From Pseudomonas khavaziana (GTDB lineage: Bacteria; Pseudomonadota; Gammaproteobacteria; Pseudomonadales; Pseudomonadaceae), in the NCBI RefSeq assembly GCF_019145205.1, contig NZ_JAHSTT010000005.1, forward strand, positions 124,001 through 188,000: DNA of 64,000 nt, read 5' to 3'. Position numbers and translations under genes: made by a program. Position 1 is the first letter of the stretch. Each line of letters begins with the position of its first letter. This document shows, one piece after another, positions 1-9,300 of the stretch. Below the pieces are notes generated by a model, which saw only the letters and a program-made list of their open reading frames with translations, ran no database searches and was not told the DNA's origin.

Positions 1-302
1 GCAGCGTCTATGTGAGCCTGGCCTCCGGCACCGTTGAGAGCGTCGACGAGCGTTCCACCACTGCACTGTGGAGCAATGATTCGCTGGCGCGCCGTCAACT
101 GTCGGCACCGGAAGTCTTCTCCAGCTACGTGGCGGTAGGTGACTTTGAAGGTTACCTGCATCTGCTAAGCCAGGTGGACGGTCGCTTTGTAGGTCGCCAG
201 CGTATCGACAGCGACGGCCTGCGTGCGCGTCCGCTGGTGGTAGGTAACATGCTTTATGTGTATGGCAACGGCGGCACGCTGGAAGCCCTGACCATCAAGT
301 AA
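1..302 (+). CDS. bamB: BamB, outer-membrane assembly lipoprotein (C-terminal end)
   Basis: Only the last hundred or so residues are in the window; the reading frame is open from base 3 and ends at TAA 300-302. The visible part has the repeated beta-propeller blade pattern of BamB/YfgL (DGLRARPLVVGNMLYVYGNGG, then a final blade ending LEALTIK). BamB is a periplasmic lipoprotein of the BAM complex that helps BamA insert beta-barrel proteins into the outer membrane. It lies directly upstream of der, the usual bamB-der order in gammaproteobacteria. The start and lipobox are outside the window. Confidence 0.85.
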   Translation, partial: SVYVSLASGTVESVDERSTTALWSNDSLARRQLSAPEVFSSYVAVGDFEGYLHLLSQVDGRFVGRQRIDSDGLRARPLVVGNMLYVYGNGGTLEALTIK

Positions 303-357
303 AGGTTTGACTATGCTTGGGGTAACCCCCAGGCGGCCCTGTTTCAATGCCTGTTGC

Positions 358-458
358 TGTAGGAGCAAGCTTGCTTGCGAAGGACGTCAACGATAACGCG
401 GGTTTTTTGGATAGACGCGTCGTCCTTGGGTTTTTCGCGAGCAAGCTCACTCCTACAG
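358..458. repeat. REPIN (inverted REP pair, family A)
   Basis: Two inverted copies of the TGTAGGAGCAAGCTTGCTTGCG-type REP palindrome face each other across about 50 bases in the bamB-der spacer. The inner part shares GTCAACGATAACGCGGG with the copy at 15424-15523. Such pairs are non-autonomous elements typically mobilised by RAYT transposases; no RAYT gene is in this window. Confidence 0.85.
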
Positions 459-565
459 TGGTGGTGCCAGAGCAGGGCATGTGGCATTTCAAATGCCGCC
501 CCGAGCACCAGCCGCTGCCCTGCAGCGGCTTTTGTATTTTCTGAAATAACGAAGTGGAGAGCCGC

Positions 566-2035
566 ATGGTTCCCGTAATCGCCCTGGTGGGCCGACCTAA
601 CGTCGGCAAGTCCACCTTGTTCAACCGCCTGACCAGGACTCGCGACGCCATCGTTGGCGACTTGTCCGGTCTGACCCGTGATCGCCAATACGGTGAGGCA
701 AAGTGGCAAGGGCGCTCCTACATTATTGTCGACACCGGTGGCATCTCCGGTGACGAGCATGGCATGGACGAAAAGATGGCCGAGCAGTCGCTGCTGGCCA
801 TTGAAGAAGCCGATGTCGTGTTGTTCCTGGTCGACGCCCGCGCGGGCTACACCGCTGCCGACCAGATGATTGGCGAGCACCTGCGCAAGCGCAACAAGCG
901 TTCCTATCTGGTCGCCAACAAGATCGACAACATCGATCCTGAGGCGGCCCGTGCCGAATTCAGCCCGATGGGCCTGGGCGACGCGATCCCTGTCGCCGGT
1001 GCCCACGGTCGCGGTATCACCCAGATGCTGGAAATCGCCCTGCGCGACTTCCCCAAGGATGATGTCGATGAAGAAGAGGGCGAGGAAGAGATCGTCGCCG
1101 AAGGTGAGGAAGCCAAGCGCATTCCTGGCCCGAGCGAAAAAGACGGTATCAAGATCGCCATCATCGGTCGCCCGAACGTCGGCAAGTCGACGCTGGTCAA
1201 CCGCATGCTCGGTGAAGACCGCGTGATCGTCTACGACCAGCCTGGCACCACCCGCGACAGTATCTACATCCCGTTCGAGCGTAACGACGAGAAGTACACG
1301 CTGATCGACACCGCCGGTGTGCGCAAGCGCGGCAAGATCCACGAAGAAGTTGAAAAGTTCTCCGTGGTCAAGACGCTGCAGGCGATCAAAGACGCCAACG
1401 TGGTGATCTTCGTGATGGATGCCCGCGAAGGCGTGGTAGACCACGATCTCAACCTGCTGGGCTTTGCCCTGGAAGCCGGCCGGGCCTTGGTGATCGCGAT
1501 CAACAAGTGGGACGGCATGACGCCGAGCGAGCGCGATTTCGTCAAGATCGAGCTGCAGCGTCGGTTGTTCTTCGTTGAGTTTGCCGATATCCACTTTATC
1601 TCGGCACTGCACGGTACCGGCGTGGGCAACCTCTACGCCTCCGTACAGAACTCGTTCAAGTCTGCGGTCACCCGCTGGCCGACCAACCGCCTGACCCAGA
1701 TCCTCGAAGACGCCGTGGGCGAGCACGCCCCGCCGATGGTCAACAACCGTCGGATCAAGCTGCGTTACGCCCACTTGGGTGGTGCCAACCCGCCGATTAT
1801 CGTGATCCACGGTAACCAGATCGAGAAAGTGCCCAAGTCCTACGTGCGTTACCTGGAAAACACCTACCGCCGTGTCTTGAAACTGGTCGGTACGCCGATC
1901 CGTATCGAGTTCAAGGGTGGCGAGAACCCATACGAAGGCAACAAGAACACGCTGACCGACCGTCAGGTGAACAAGAAGCGTCGTTTGATGACTCACCACA
2001 AGAAGGCCGACAAGAAGCGCCGCGACAAGAAATAA
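566..2035 (+). CDS. der: Der (EngA), double-GTPase ribosome assembly factor
   Basis: A 489-residue protein of the usual Der length (about 490). It has two tandem GTPase domains, each with a [10 protein letters not shown]-loop (near residues 9 and 190), followed by a C-terminal KH-like domain and a very basic tail ([11 protein letters not shown]). Der binds the 50S subunit and is needed for its maturation. The open frame reaches back to a GTG at 554, but the ATG at 566 gives the conserved start [16 protein letters not shown] and has a purine-rich stretch upstream. An acidic linker (DEEEGEEE) separates the G domains, as is normal. A strong terminator follows. Confidence 0.97.
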   Translation: MVPVIALVGRPNVGKSTLFNRLTRTRDAIVGDLSGLTRDRQYGEAKWQGRSYIIVDTGGISGDEHGMDEKMAEQSLLAIEEADVVLFLVDARAGYTAADQMIGEHLRKRNKRSYLVANKIDNIDPEAARAEFSPMGLGDAIPVAGAHGRGITQMLEIALRDFPKDDVDEEEGEEEIVAEGEEAKRIPGPSEKDGIKIAIIGRPNVGKSTLVNRMLGEDRVIVYDQPGTTRDSIYIPFERNDEKYTLIDTAGVRKRGKIHEEVEKFSVVKTLQAIKDANVVIFVMDAREGVVDHDLNLLGFALEAGRALVIAINKWDGMTPSERDFVKIELQRRLFFVEFADIHFISALHGTGVGNLYASVQNSFKSAVTRWPTNRLTQILEDAVGEHAPPMVNNRRIKLRYAHLGGANPPIIVIHGNQIEKVPKSYVRYLENTYRRVLKLVGTPIRIEFKGGENPYEGNKNTLTDRQVNKKRRLMTHHKKADKKRRDKK

Positions 2036-2072
2036 CGGCAGCTTTGAGTGGTAAGCGACAAGCTGCAAGAGA

Positions 2073-2097
2073 GGGCTCCTTTGGAGCCCTTTTTTTA
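2073..2097 (+). terminator. Rho-independent terminator after der
   Basis: Perfect 7-bp stem GGGCTCC/GGAGCCC with a three-base loop, followed by a run of seven T. Confidence 0.9.
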
Positions 2098-2170
2098 TGC
2101 GCGCCCGTTTCTGCCTTGACCCGATGCAATTGGCAGCTTAAAACTTGGGGCTCACCTGCAGGGGCCTCCG

Positions 2171-3319
2171 ATGATCACCAGCAAGCTGCCGAACGTCGGC
2201 ACGACCATTTTCACCACCATGTCGCAACTCGCGGCTGAAACCGGCGCGCTCAACCTGTCCCAGGGTTTCCCGGATTTCAATGGCCCGCAAGGTTTGCTCG
2301 ATGGAGTGGGCAGGCATATCGCCCTGGGTCATAACCAATACGCGCCGATGACGGGCCTGCCGGTGCTGCGTCAACAAGTGGCGGCCAAGGTCGCCCGCAG
2401 CTATGGCGCCACAGTCAATGCCGACAGCGAGGTGACCATCACCCCTGGCGCCACCGAGGCTATCTTCTGCGCGATCCAGGCGGTGATTCGCAATGGCGAT
2501 GAAGTCATCGTGTTCGACCCCTGCTACGACAGCTATGAGCCCTCGGTGGAGCTGGCCGGTGGTCGTTGCGTGCACGTGCAACTGAGCCTGGACGGCTTTG
2601 CCCTCGATTTCGAGAAGCTCAAGGCGGCGCTGTCACCGCGCACCCGCATGATCATCATCAACTCGCCCCATAACCCGACTGGCGCACTGATCAGCCGTGC
2701 CGAGCTGGACCAATTGGCCGAACTGATCCGCGACCGCGATATCTACCTGGTCAGCGATGAGGTCTACGAACACCTGGCGTTCGACGGTGTGCCCCATGTC
2801 AGCGTATTGTCCCACCAAGAGCTGTATCAGCGTGCGTTCGTGATCAGCTCCTTCGGCAAGACCTATCACGTAACCGGCTGGAAAACCGGCTACGTGGTCG
2901 CTCCCCCGGCCCTCAGCGCCGAACTGCGCAAGGTGCATCAATATGTCAACTTCTGCGGCGTGACCCCTTTGCAGTACGCTTTGGCAGACTTCATGGCCGA
3001 GCACCCGGAGCACGTTGAAGAACTGCCGGCTTTTTACCAAGCCAAGCGCGACCTGTTCTGCGACCTGCTGGAGCCGTCGCGCTTCAGCTTTACCCGGGTG
3101 GCCGGCACTTACTTCCAACTGGTGGATTACTCGCAGATACGGCCAGACCTGGATGACGTTGCCATGTCGCAGTGGATGACCCGCGAACACGGCGTTGCAA
3201 CCATTCCGGTCTCGGTGTTCTACCAGCACCCACCCCAAGGCCAGCGCCTGGTGCGCTTGTGCTTTGCCAAACGCGAGGAGACGCTGCAACAGGCGGCGGA
3301 AAAACTATGCGTGATCTGA
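2171..3319 (+). CDS. ybdL: Methionine/glutamine-type aminotransferase (YbdL-like, PLP)
   Basis: A 382-residue fold-type I aminotransferase. Visible motifs are NLSQGFPDFNGP near the start, SPHNPTG at the substrate/PLP loop, SDEVYEHLAFDG, and SSFGKTYHVTGWKTGY, which carries the Schiff-base lysine. YbdL and its relatives transaminate methionine, and often glutamine or aromatic acids, with 2-oxo acids. The stop overlaps the start of the nitrilase-family gene by 13 bases. That fits the known glutamine transaminase/omega-amidase pathway, in which the amidase removes the alpha-ketoglutaramate made by the transaminase. AGGGG lies upstream of the ATG. The exact substrate is inferred from the family. 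Confidence 0.85.
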   Translation: MITSKLPNVGTTIFTTMSQLAAETGALNLSQGFPDFNGPQGLLDGVGRHIALGHNQYAPMTGLPVLRQQVAAKVARSYGATVNADSEVTITPGATEAIFCAIQAVIRNGDEVIVFDPCYDSYEPSVELAGGRCVHVQLSLDGFALDFEKLKAALSPRTRMIIINSPHNPTGALISRAELDQLAELIRDRDIYLVSDEVYEHLAFDGVPHVSVLSHQELYQRAFVISSFGKTYHVTGWKTGYVVAPPALSAELRKVHQYVNFCGVTPLQYALADFMAEHPEHVEELPAFYQAKRDLFCDLLEPSRFSFTRVAGTYFQLVDYSQIRPDLDDVAMSQWMTREHGVATIPVSVFYQHPPQGQRLVRLCFAKREETLQQAAEKLCVI

Positions 3320-4098
3320 GTGCACTACCGAACCTCAACATCGCCCTGATCCAGACCAGCCTGGTATGGCATGACCGCCAGGCCAACCTCGAGCATTTTC
3401 AACTGCTGCTGGAGCAAGCCAATGGCGCCGACTTGATCGTGCTGCCGGAAATGTTCACCACCGGTTTCTCCATGGAGTCGGCCGCCCTGGCCGAGCCGGA
3501 AAACGGCCCGACCCATCATTGGCTCCAGGCGCAGGCTGCCAGGTACAACGCGGTGATCACCGGTAGCGTGATTATCCAGGCCGCCGATGGCAGCCATCGC
3601 AACCGCTTGCTGTGGGCCAGGCCGGATGGCGAGGTGCTGCATTACGACAAGCGCCACCTGTTCCGCATGGCCGGCGAACACGATCACTACACCCCTGGCG
3701 AGCGCCAGGTACAGTTTGAGTTGAAGGGCTGGCGTATTCGTCCGCTGATCTGCTACGACCTGCGCTTCCCGGTGTGGAGCCGGGATGCCCAGGACACTGA
3801 CCTGCTGCTGTACACCGCCAATTGGCCCGGTGCGCGGCGTCAACACTGGAACCGGTTGTTACCGGCGCGGGCGATTGAAAACCTGTGCTATGTGGCGGCG
3901 GTGAATCGGGTGGGCACGGACGGCAAAGGCTTTGCCTATACAGGTGACAGCCAAGTGCTGGATTTCCAGGGTGAAACCTTGCTCAGTGCAGGGGAGGCGG
4001 ACGGGGTGTTCCAGGTGATCCTGGATGCGGCCGAGTTGTCTGCTTATCGCACCCGGTTCCCGGCGAATCAGGATGCCGATAGCTTTCAGTTTGTCTGA
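3307..4098 (+). CDS. yafV: Omega-amidase, nitrilase superfamily (YafV-like)
   Basis: A 263-residue carbon-nitrogen hydrolase with the complete Glu-Lys-Cys triad of the nitrilase superfamily: Glu in LPEMFTTGF, Lys in HYDKRHLF, Cys in LICYDLRFP. YafV-type enzymes hydrolyse alpha-ketoglutaramate to 2-oxoglutarate and ammonia. The frame is open further upstream, but ATG 3307, inside the end of the aminotransferase gene, gives the expected start (MRDLSALPNLNIALIQ) and implies translational coupling. A REPIN rather than a terminator follows directly. Confidence 0.87.
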   Translation: MRDLSALPNLNIALIQTSLVWHDRQANLEHFQLLLEQANGADLIVLPEMFTTGFSMESAALAEPENGPTHHWLQAQAARYNAVITGSVIIQAADGSHRNRLLWARPDGEVLHYDKRHLFRMAGEHDHYTPGERQVQFELKGWRIRPLICYDLRFPVWSRDAQDTDLLLYTANWPGARRQHWNRLLPARAIENLCYVAAVNRVGTDGKGFAYTGDSQVLDFQGETLLSAGEADGVFQVILDAAELSAYRTRFPANQDADSFQFV

Positions 4099-4107
4099 TA
4101 GACCGCT

Positions 4108-4177
4108 ATCGGGAGCAGGCCCCCTCCCACTTTGATTTGCGAATACATTCAAATGTGGGAGGGGGCTTGCTCCCGAT
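4108..4177. repeat. REPIN (family B, ATCGGGAGC type)
   Basis: Inverted pair of the ATCGGGAGCAGGCCCCCTCC element, closed by CTCCCGAT, with CATTCAAATG in the centre. It sits between the convergent yafV and leuA. The same family recurs at 14781, 41550, 47639, 53778 and 54450. Confidence 0.85.
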
Positions 4178-4211
4178 GGGGCCATCAGCACCACCATAAC
4201 CCCAAAGTAAA

Positions 4212-4243
4212 AAAGGCCCCTGGATTCACACCCAGGGGCCTTT
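4212..4243 (-). terminator. Terminator after leuA (possibly bidirectional)
   Basis: Near-perfect 12-bp stem AAAGGCCCCTGG/CCAGGGGCCTTT with an eight-base loop, flanked by A and T runs. It is placed to end leuA on the minus strand and could also stop transcripts from the plus side. Confidence 0.85.
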
Positions 4244-4260
4244 CACATTTCAGCAGCTGA

Positions 4261-5940
4261 TTACGCCGCTTTGGCTTCCAACTGGCTCAACGAACGGTTC
4301 AGCGCACTGAACAGCGCCTTGAAGCTGGCGGTGGTGATGTTCTCATCGATACCCACACCATGCACCGGACGCTCGCCGTTCACACGCAGTTCAATGTAGG
4401 CCGCCGCCTTGGCGTTGGTGCCCGCGCCGATTGCATGCTCGTTGTAGTCCATGATCTCCACGCCAATCGGCAGGCCAGCCACCAAGGCTTCCAGCGCACC
4501 GTTGCCTTTGCCTTTCCAGTGGAGGTTGGTTTCGCCCTGGCCTTTGCCGGACACTTCTACTTCGACAAAGCTGTTGCCGTTCTCTTCCTGCAGGCGATGG
4601 CTGACCAATGCATACGGCGTGTTGGCTTGCAGGTACTCACGCTGCAGCAAGGCGTAGATCTGCGGTGCGGTCATTTCCAGGCCAACGCGGTCGGTCTCGG
4701 CCTGGACCACCTGGCTGAATTCGATCTGCATGCGGCGCGGCAAGCTGATGTCGTATTCCTGCTCCAGCAGGTAGGCGATGCCGCCTTTGCCCGACTGGCT
4801 GTTCACCCGGATCACCGCTTCGTAACTGCGGCCAATGTCGGCCGGGTCGATTGGCAGGTAAGGCACTTCCCACAAGGCATCGTCTTTCTGCTGGGCGAAG
4901 CCCTTGCGAATCGCGTCCTGGTGGGAGCCGGAGAACGCGGTGTGGACCAGGTCGCCCACATACGGGTGGCGCGGGTGCACCTGAATCTGGTTGCACTCTT
5001 CGACGACCTTGCGCACGCCGTCGATGTCGGAGAAGTCCAGTTCGGGGTTAACCCCTTGTGTGTAGAGGTTCAGCGCCACGGTCACCAGGTCGACGTTGCC
5101 GGTACGCTCGCCGTTGCCGAACAGGCAGCCCTCGACACGGTCGGCGCCGGCCATCAGGCCCAGCTCGGTGGCGGCTACGCCAGTGCCACGGTCGTTGTGG
5201 GTGTGCAGGCTGATGATCACGCTGTCACGACGGTTGATATGGCGACCGAACCATTCGATCTGGTCGGCATAGATGTTCGGCGTGGCGCATTCAACCGTGG
5301 CCGGCAGGTTGAGGATCATCTTGTGCTCAGGCGTCGGGTTCCACACCTCGATCACCGCGTCGCAGACTTCCTTGGCGAACTCGAGTTCGGTCGCACTGAA
5401 TGTCTCGGGGGAGTATTCGAAGGTCCACTGGGTTTCCGGCTGCTGCGCGGCGTATTTGACGAACAGTTTGGCCGCGTTGACCGCGATGGCCTTGATGCCG
5501 TCCTTGTCCTGGTTGAACACGATACGGCGGAATGAAGGCGATGTAGCGTTGTACAAATGCACGATGGCCTTCTTGGCACCGCGCAGGGATTCGAAGGTGC
5601 GGGCGATCAGGTCTTCACGCCCCTGGGTCAGCACCTGAATGGTGGTGTCCTCGGGGATGTGGTTGTCTTCGATCAGGGTGCGCACGAAGTCGAAATCGGT
5701 TTGCGAGGCGGCCGGGAACGAGGCTTCGATTTCCTTTACGCCAACCGCGACCAGGGTCTTCCAGAAGCGCAATTTTTTCGCGGCGTCCATCGGCTCGATC
5801 AACGACTGGTTGCCATCGCGCAGGTCGGAACTGCACCAGATCGGCGCGGTGGTGATGGTCTTCGAGGGCCAGGTGCGGTCCGGGATATCGATAGTCGGGA
5901 ACGCGCGGTATTTGGAAGACGGGTCTTTGAGCATGCTCAT
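4261..5940 (-). CDS. leuA: 2-isopropylmalate synthase LeuA
   Basis: A 559-residue enzyme of the long LeuA type found in Pseudomonas. It condenses 2-oxoisovalerate with acetyl-CoA, the first committed step of leucine synthesis. Visible features are the aldolase-like catalytic motif [15 protein letters not shown] near residue 40, the metal-binding [18 protein letters not shown], and a C-terminal LeuA dimerisation/leucine-sensing domain ending in [22 protein letters not shown]. The start [14 protein letters not shown] is supported by AAAGGA about seven bases upstream. A small reading frame lies about 90 bases before the start and may be a leader peptide. Confidence 0.96.
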   Translation of the reverse strand: MSMLKDPSSKYRAFPTIDIPDRTWPSKTITTAPIWCSSDLRDGNQSLIEPMDAAKKLRFWKTLVAVGVKEIEASFPAASQTDFDFVRTLIEDNHIPEDTTIQVLTQGREDLIARTFESLRGAKKAIVHLYNATSPSFRRIVFNQDKDGIKAIAVNAAKLFVKYAAQQPETQWTFEYSPETFSATELEFAKEVCDAVIEVWNPTPEHKMILNLPATVECATPNIYADQIEWFGRHINRRDSVIISLHTHNDRGTGVAATELGLMAGADRVEGCLFGNGERTGNVDLVTVALNLYTQGVNPELDFSDIDGVRKVVEECNQIQVHPRHPYVGDLVHTAFSGSHQDAIRKGFAQQKDDALWEVPYLPIDPADIGRSYEAVIRVNSQSGKGGIAYLLEQEYDISLPRRMQIEFSQVVQAETDRVGLEMTAPQIYALLQREYLQANTPYALVSHRLQEENGNSFVEVEVSGKGQGETNLHWKGKGNGALEALVAGLPIGVEIMDYNEHAIGAGTNAKAAAYIELRVNGERPVHGVGIDENITTASFKALFSALNRSLSQLEAKAA

Positions 5941-6345
5941 CGGGGAATCCTTTGTGTAGGGGCCGAGAAGAGGCGGCCTGCCATGGAACTGTTATTGGGG
6001 ATAAAGCTTAGGGCGAGGCAGATCGATTCAGCCTGGCAGTCGTGCGCTGACGAGGCACAGGCTGCGGTGCTGGCGAAGCTGAATGAGGGTGTGAGAGGTT
6101 TTCATAAGCCCAACCCTAACCGTGGGCAGGAGAGATGGCAAGTGATCAGAAAAAATTGATAGATTTTCTGACTGAACCGAATTTCAAGATGATTTATTGC
6201 GCATATCTTTGTATATGTTTAACTCTGTTGCGTAGCTTTTGAACGGGGCGCAATTATTTTGGGGGAGGTTTTGTCGCACAGCTCAGGTCGAGCAACGCAA
6301 TGGTGATCGGCTCACCACTGCGTCAATCGAGCGCGACTAAGGCAT
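5941..6345. other. leuA leader and spacer (405 bp)
   Basis: On the minus strand this holds the leuA ribosome binding site, a GGCCG/CGGCC hairpin close to the gene (about 5970-5987), a candidate leader peptide (6028-6105) and an AT-rich stretch around 6155-6240 where a promoter would be expected. I could not fix a convincing -35/-10 pair. A weak TGGTGA/TCACCA hairpin near 6301-6318 lies just past the end of the toxin gene, with no T run. Confidence 0.5.
6028..6105 (-). CDS. Candidate leuA leader peptide (uORF, 25 residues)
   Basis: An ATG-started frame of 25 codons upstream of leuA, beginning MKTSHTLIQL and ending SARLPG before TGA. Five of the 25 codons are leucine (CTC, CTT, CTG, CTC, CTG), and the HRSLCLVSARLPG end is compact and basic. 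This is what a translational or transcriptional attenuator of a leucine operon could look like. I see no classic terminator directly after it, only a 5-bp GC hairpin nearer to leuA, and the ribosome binding site is weak. Function is inferred from position and composition only. Confidence 0.45.
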   Translation of the reverse strand: MKTSHTLIQLRQHRSLCLVSARLPG

Positions 6346-9300
6346 TCAGGTCACTTGCTGGAAAACCTGATAATCCCCCACGGTATGGCTGCCCGTTACT
6401 CCGGCCCCAGGATCCCTGCGCACCGATGGGCCGCTGATGGCCGTGCTCTTGGAGAATGAAGTATTCGGGTACACACCTATGCCTATGCCGCCGTTCATTT
6501 CGGCAAGGCCCGGCACGTTGCGAGCAGTATTCATATGGGCCCTGCCTACTAAGGCGAGCACCTTCTCACCGGGTTTGCGCCTTTGTATGACACGGGTCGC
6601 GAAGTAGTTGAACTCCTGCAGGCGTGTAATGCCGTTGTCATTGTCTCCGACGTACTTGTAGAAATCGGGCATATCCGATCGGCGAGTCAAGTAGTGATGT
6701 TCAAGGGGCTTGACGGTGATGCCATTGTCATTGGCAAGTTTGATCAGTTCGTTGAGCGTGGGAGACGCGCCTGCCGGCCGGTGAGCGCCCATGCCGACGT
6801 CATCAAGCTTCTTTAGGGCGTTGAGTTCCATGTTCTCAAGATACAGGGTGGTGACGCCTGCCTCTTTCAGGGCCGGCATAGCCTCTCTGATCATCTGGAA
6901 ACTGGCGATGTCTCTGTGAGACTCGCCCAATACCACCACGTCGGTGACTTCATAGGCCTTGCGCAAGAGATCTACGGGCGACGTGCCGGGTGAAAGCTCC
7001 AGTCGAGGCGGGCGAGGCGGCATTTGGCCTGGGGTGAGCATGTTTCGGTAGAACCTCGCCATGTCGCGCCTGAACCAGATTCTGAACAGTTCCCGTTTTG
7101 CTGGGGTGAAGTGCTGTTCGACCAGGCTGCCGTCAGTGAGGCTGAAATATTCGGGGGCGGTTAACTTGCTGGCGGACGCTTGCGACGACGATGCTGTCGC
7201 TTCTACTGATCCTGATCCTGTTTCCGATGTGCTTGATACCGGTGTCGGTGCCCCTCCAGGCAATCGATTCAGGCGCCATTCACCGTTGCCTGCGTGTTGC
7301 ACCGAAGCCACGATCCTGCTGCTCTTGCTCGCGTTCACCGGAGCATTGGGGTCGATGATATTGGCGTATCCACTGCTGGCGTGAAAAGCCGAATCGATCT
7401 GGTAAACCTTGCTCACGCCAGTACTGTCGGTGAAGCGGATGTACCAATCATCGTCGACATTGTAAGTACCGTTGGTCCCTAACGTGCGGCCCCGGATTAT
7501 ATCGTCGGTCTTGGCGTAGGCGCTCAGGTCGCGGCTTGGGGCGGCTACCAGCGGCGATGTCTGCACAAGCCCGTGCTCTACGGCTGCGCTGGTAGAGGCG
7601 ATAGCGGGCGCGGGGCCGGAGCCGGCTGGCGCAGGCAGTGCCCTGGCGCCGGGGCGTATCGGGTTGGCGCCGGCAGTTGTTGACGCACTGAATACCGGTC
7701 GCATTGGCGCAGCGCGAAGGTTGGGGATGCGCGCTGCAGCCAAGGTAAAGTCAGCGTAGATCCCACGGCCCAGGCCGGGGTTCCTGATCAGGTGTGGCAG
7801 GAGTCGGCTATTGGCGCGCAGTGCAGTCATCGCCGCTTTGCCCAGGCGAACGCCAGCGGACAGGCCTTTGCCGAGTATCGGCACCAGGTCCAGCAACAGC
7901 ATGCCTACTTCAATGCCGAACTCGACTTTGTTGATTTTCGACTGGGCCGCTACCTCGGCACTGCTGACGGATTGGTAATCGGCTTTGTCTATCACCAACT
8001 GCACATGCTGCTTGTACAGGTGATCCTCGACATTACCCGTCACCGGCTCGAGGGTCGCATCACCGCCTTTGAGCTTGAGCGCCTGGACGAACAGGCTGAT
8101 CATTTCAAAGGGATTCTTGATCGTCAGCGGGTTGACCAGGCTCTTACTGGCGGTCTCGATGAACGAGATGAAGTCGTCTTTATTCACCGGTGATTTTCTA
8201 CGGGCGGTATAAGCGATCCACTCATCTTTGTTCAGCAGAGTGTTCAGTGCGGCCTGGTCTGCGACTTCACGAAACACAACGCCGTCGGGCGCATCGGGTG
8301 CGCATAGCACCAGTGATGAATCCACCTGATTGCCGATCACGAGCACACCCTGCACAGGTAAACCGTATTGCACGAGGCTGTTGGCGACGATGTCTTTGCC
8401 GTCCACCTGGGGGCGGCTGGCCGGGTCGGGATAATCGAGCACCGCGGCGACCCACTGCGCAGCGCGTTTGGTAGATTTGTCCTGGCTGGCCTCGGCCTGG
8501 TAGGCATCAGGGTTGAGTTGGGCGAGAAACGCTTCCTTGGCCATCAGGTCGTTCAGGTTGGCTTTCCAGGCGGTGCGCACTTGGGCAGAAGCTCCCGACG
8601 TGGTGTCAGTCGCCAGCTCCTGCTCAAGCAGCTTGGTATATTCGCCGCCCACATCCGCGGTGTTGACCAGTGCTTTAAGCGCTTCGGTATCGAGGATGAC
8701 CTGCTCGCCTTTGGCATTGAGGATAGGCTGGCCTTGGGTGTCGACCAGCGCCAGCCTCAGGGTGGTATGGGTGGATTGGCCGCGTTCGATGGCTGGAAAA
8801 CCGCTGGGGTTTCGCAAGGCCAGGTCGGTCAGGGACACGGAGTGCTGTGCGGGGAACGTTGTCCTTGGGCCACTGCCGCGGCCGCTGTGAAGGGTTGTGC
8901 GGGTATCGACCCGCACCATCAGTTGGTCCGCGTTCAGCTGCGCCGTCGGATACTGCTGGCTGAGCGCTTGATTCAAGCGATCCCGGGAAAAATCCGCCAG
9001 GGATGGGATCTTTTTCAGCAGCGAGGCCAGTTGGCTCGAACTTTCCTGCTCGGCATGCTCCAGCTTTTCGAAGAGCGCTTCTTGATCCGGGTCGAGGCTT
9101 TTCAGCCATTGAGGTTGCAGCTTTTCAGCCAGCTTGGCGTCGCGTGCCAGCATGGCATTGCTGCCATCGAATACAAAGAGTGCGTCTGCCGCGCCATCGA
9201 GGCTTTGCATTGCTGCAGGGGCCAGCAAGGCGTTGCTGCGGGTGCCAGTGGCTGGCGGTGCCAATGCCTGGGCCAGGTGTGCGTTAATTTGCGCTTCCTG

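Noticed and set aside
358..458. Palindromic repeats as a CRISPR array
   Set aside because: They occur singly as inverted pairs scattered over the window, with no regular spacers and no cas genes.
344..2068. 574-residue open frame on the minus strand across der
   Set aside because: Antisense shadow of der, with unusual His/Val/Gly-rich composition; der itself has complete GTPase motifs.
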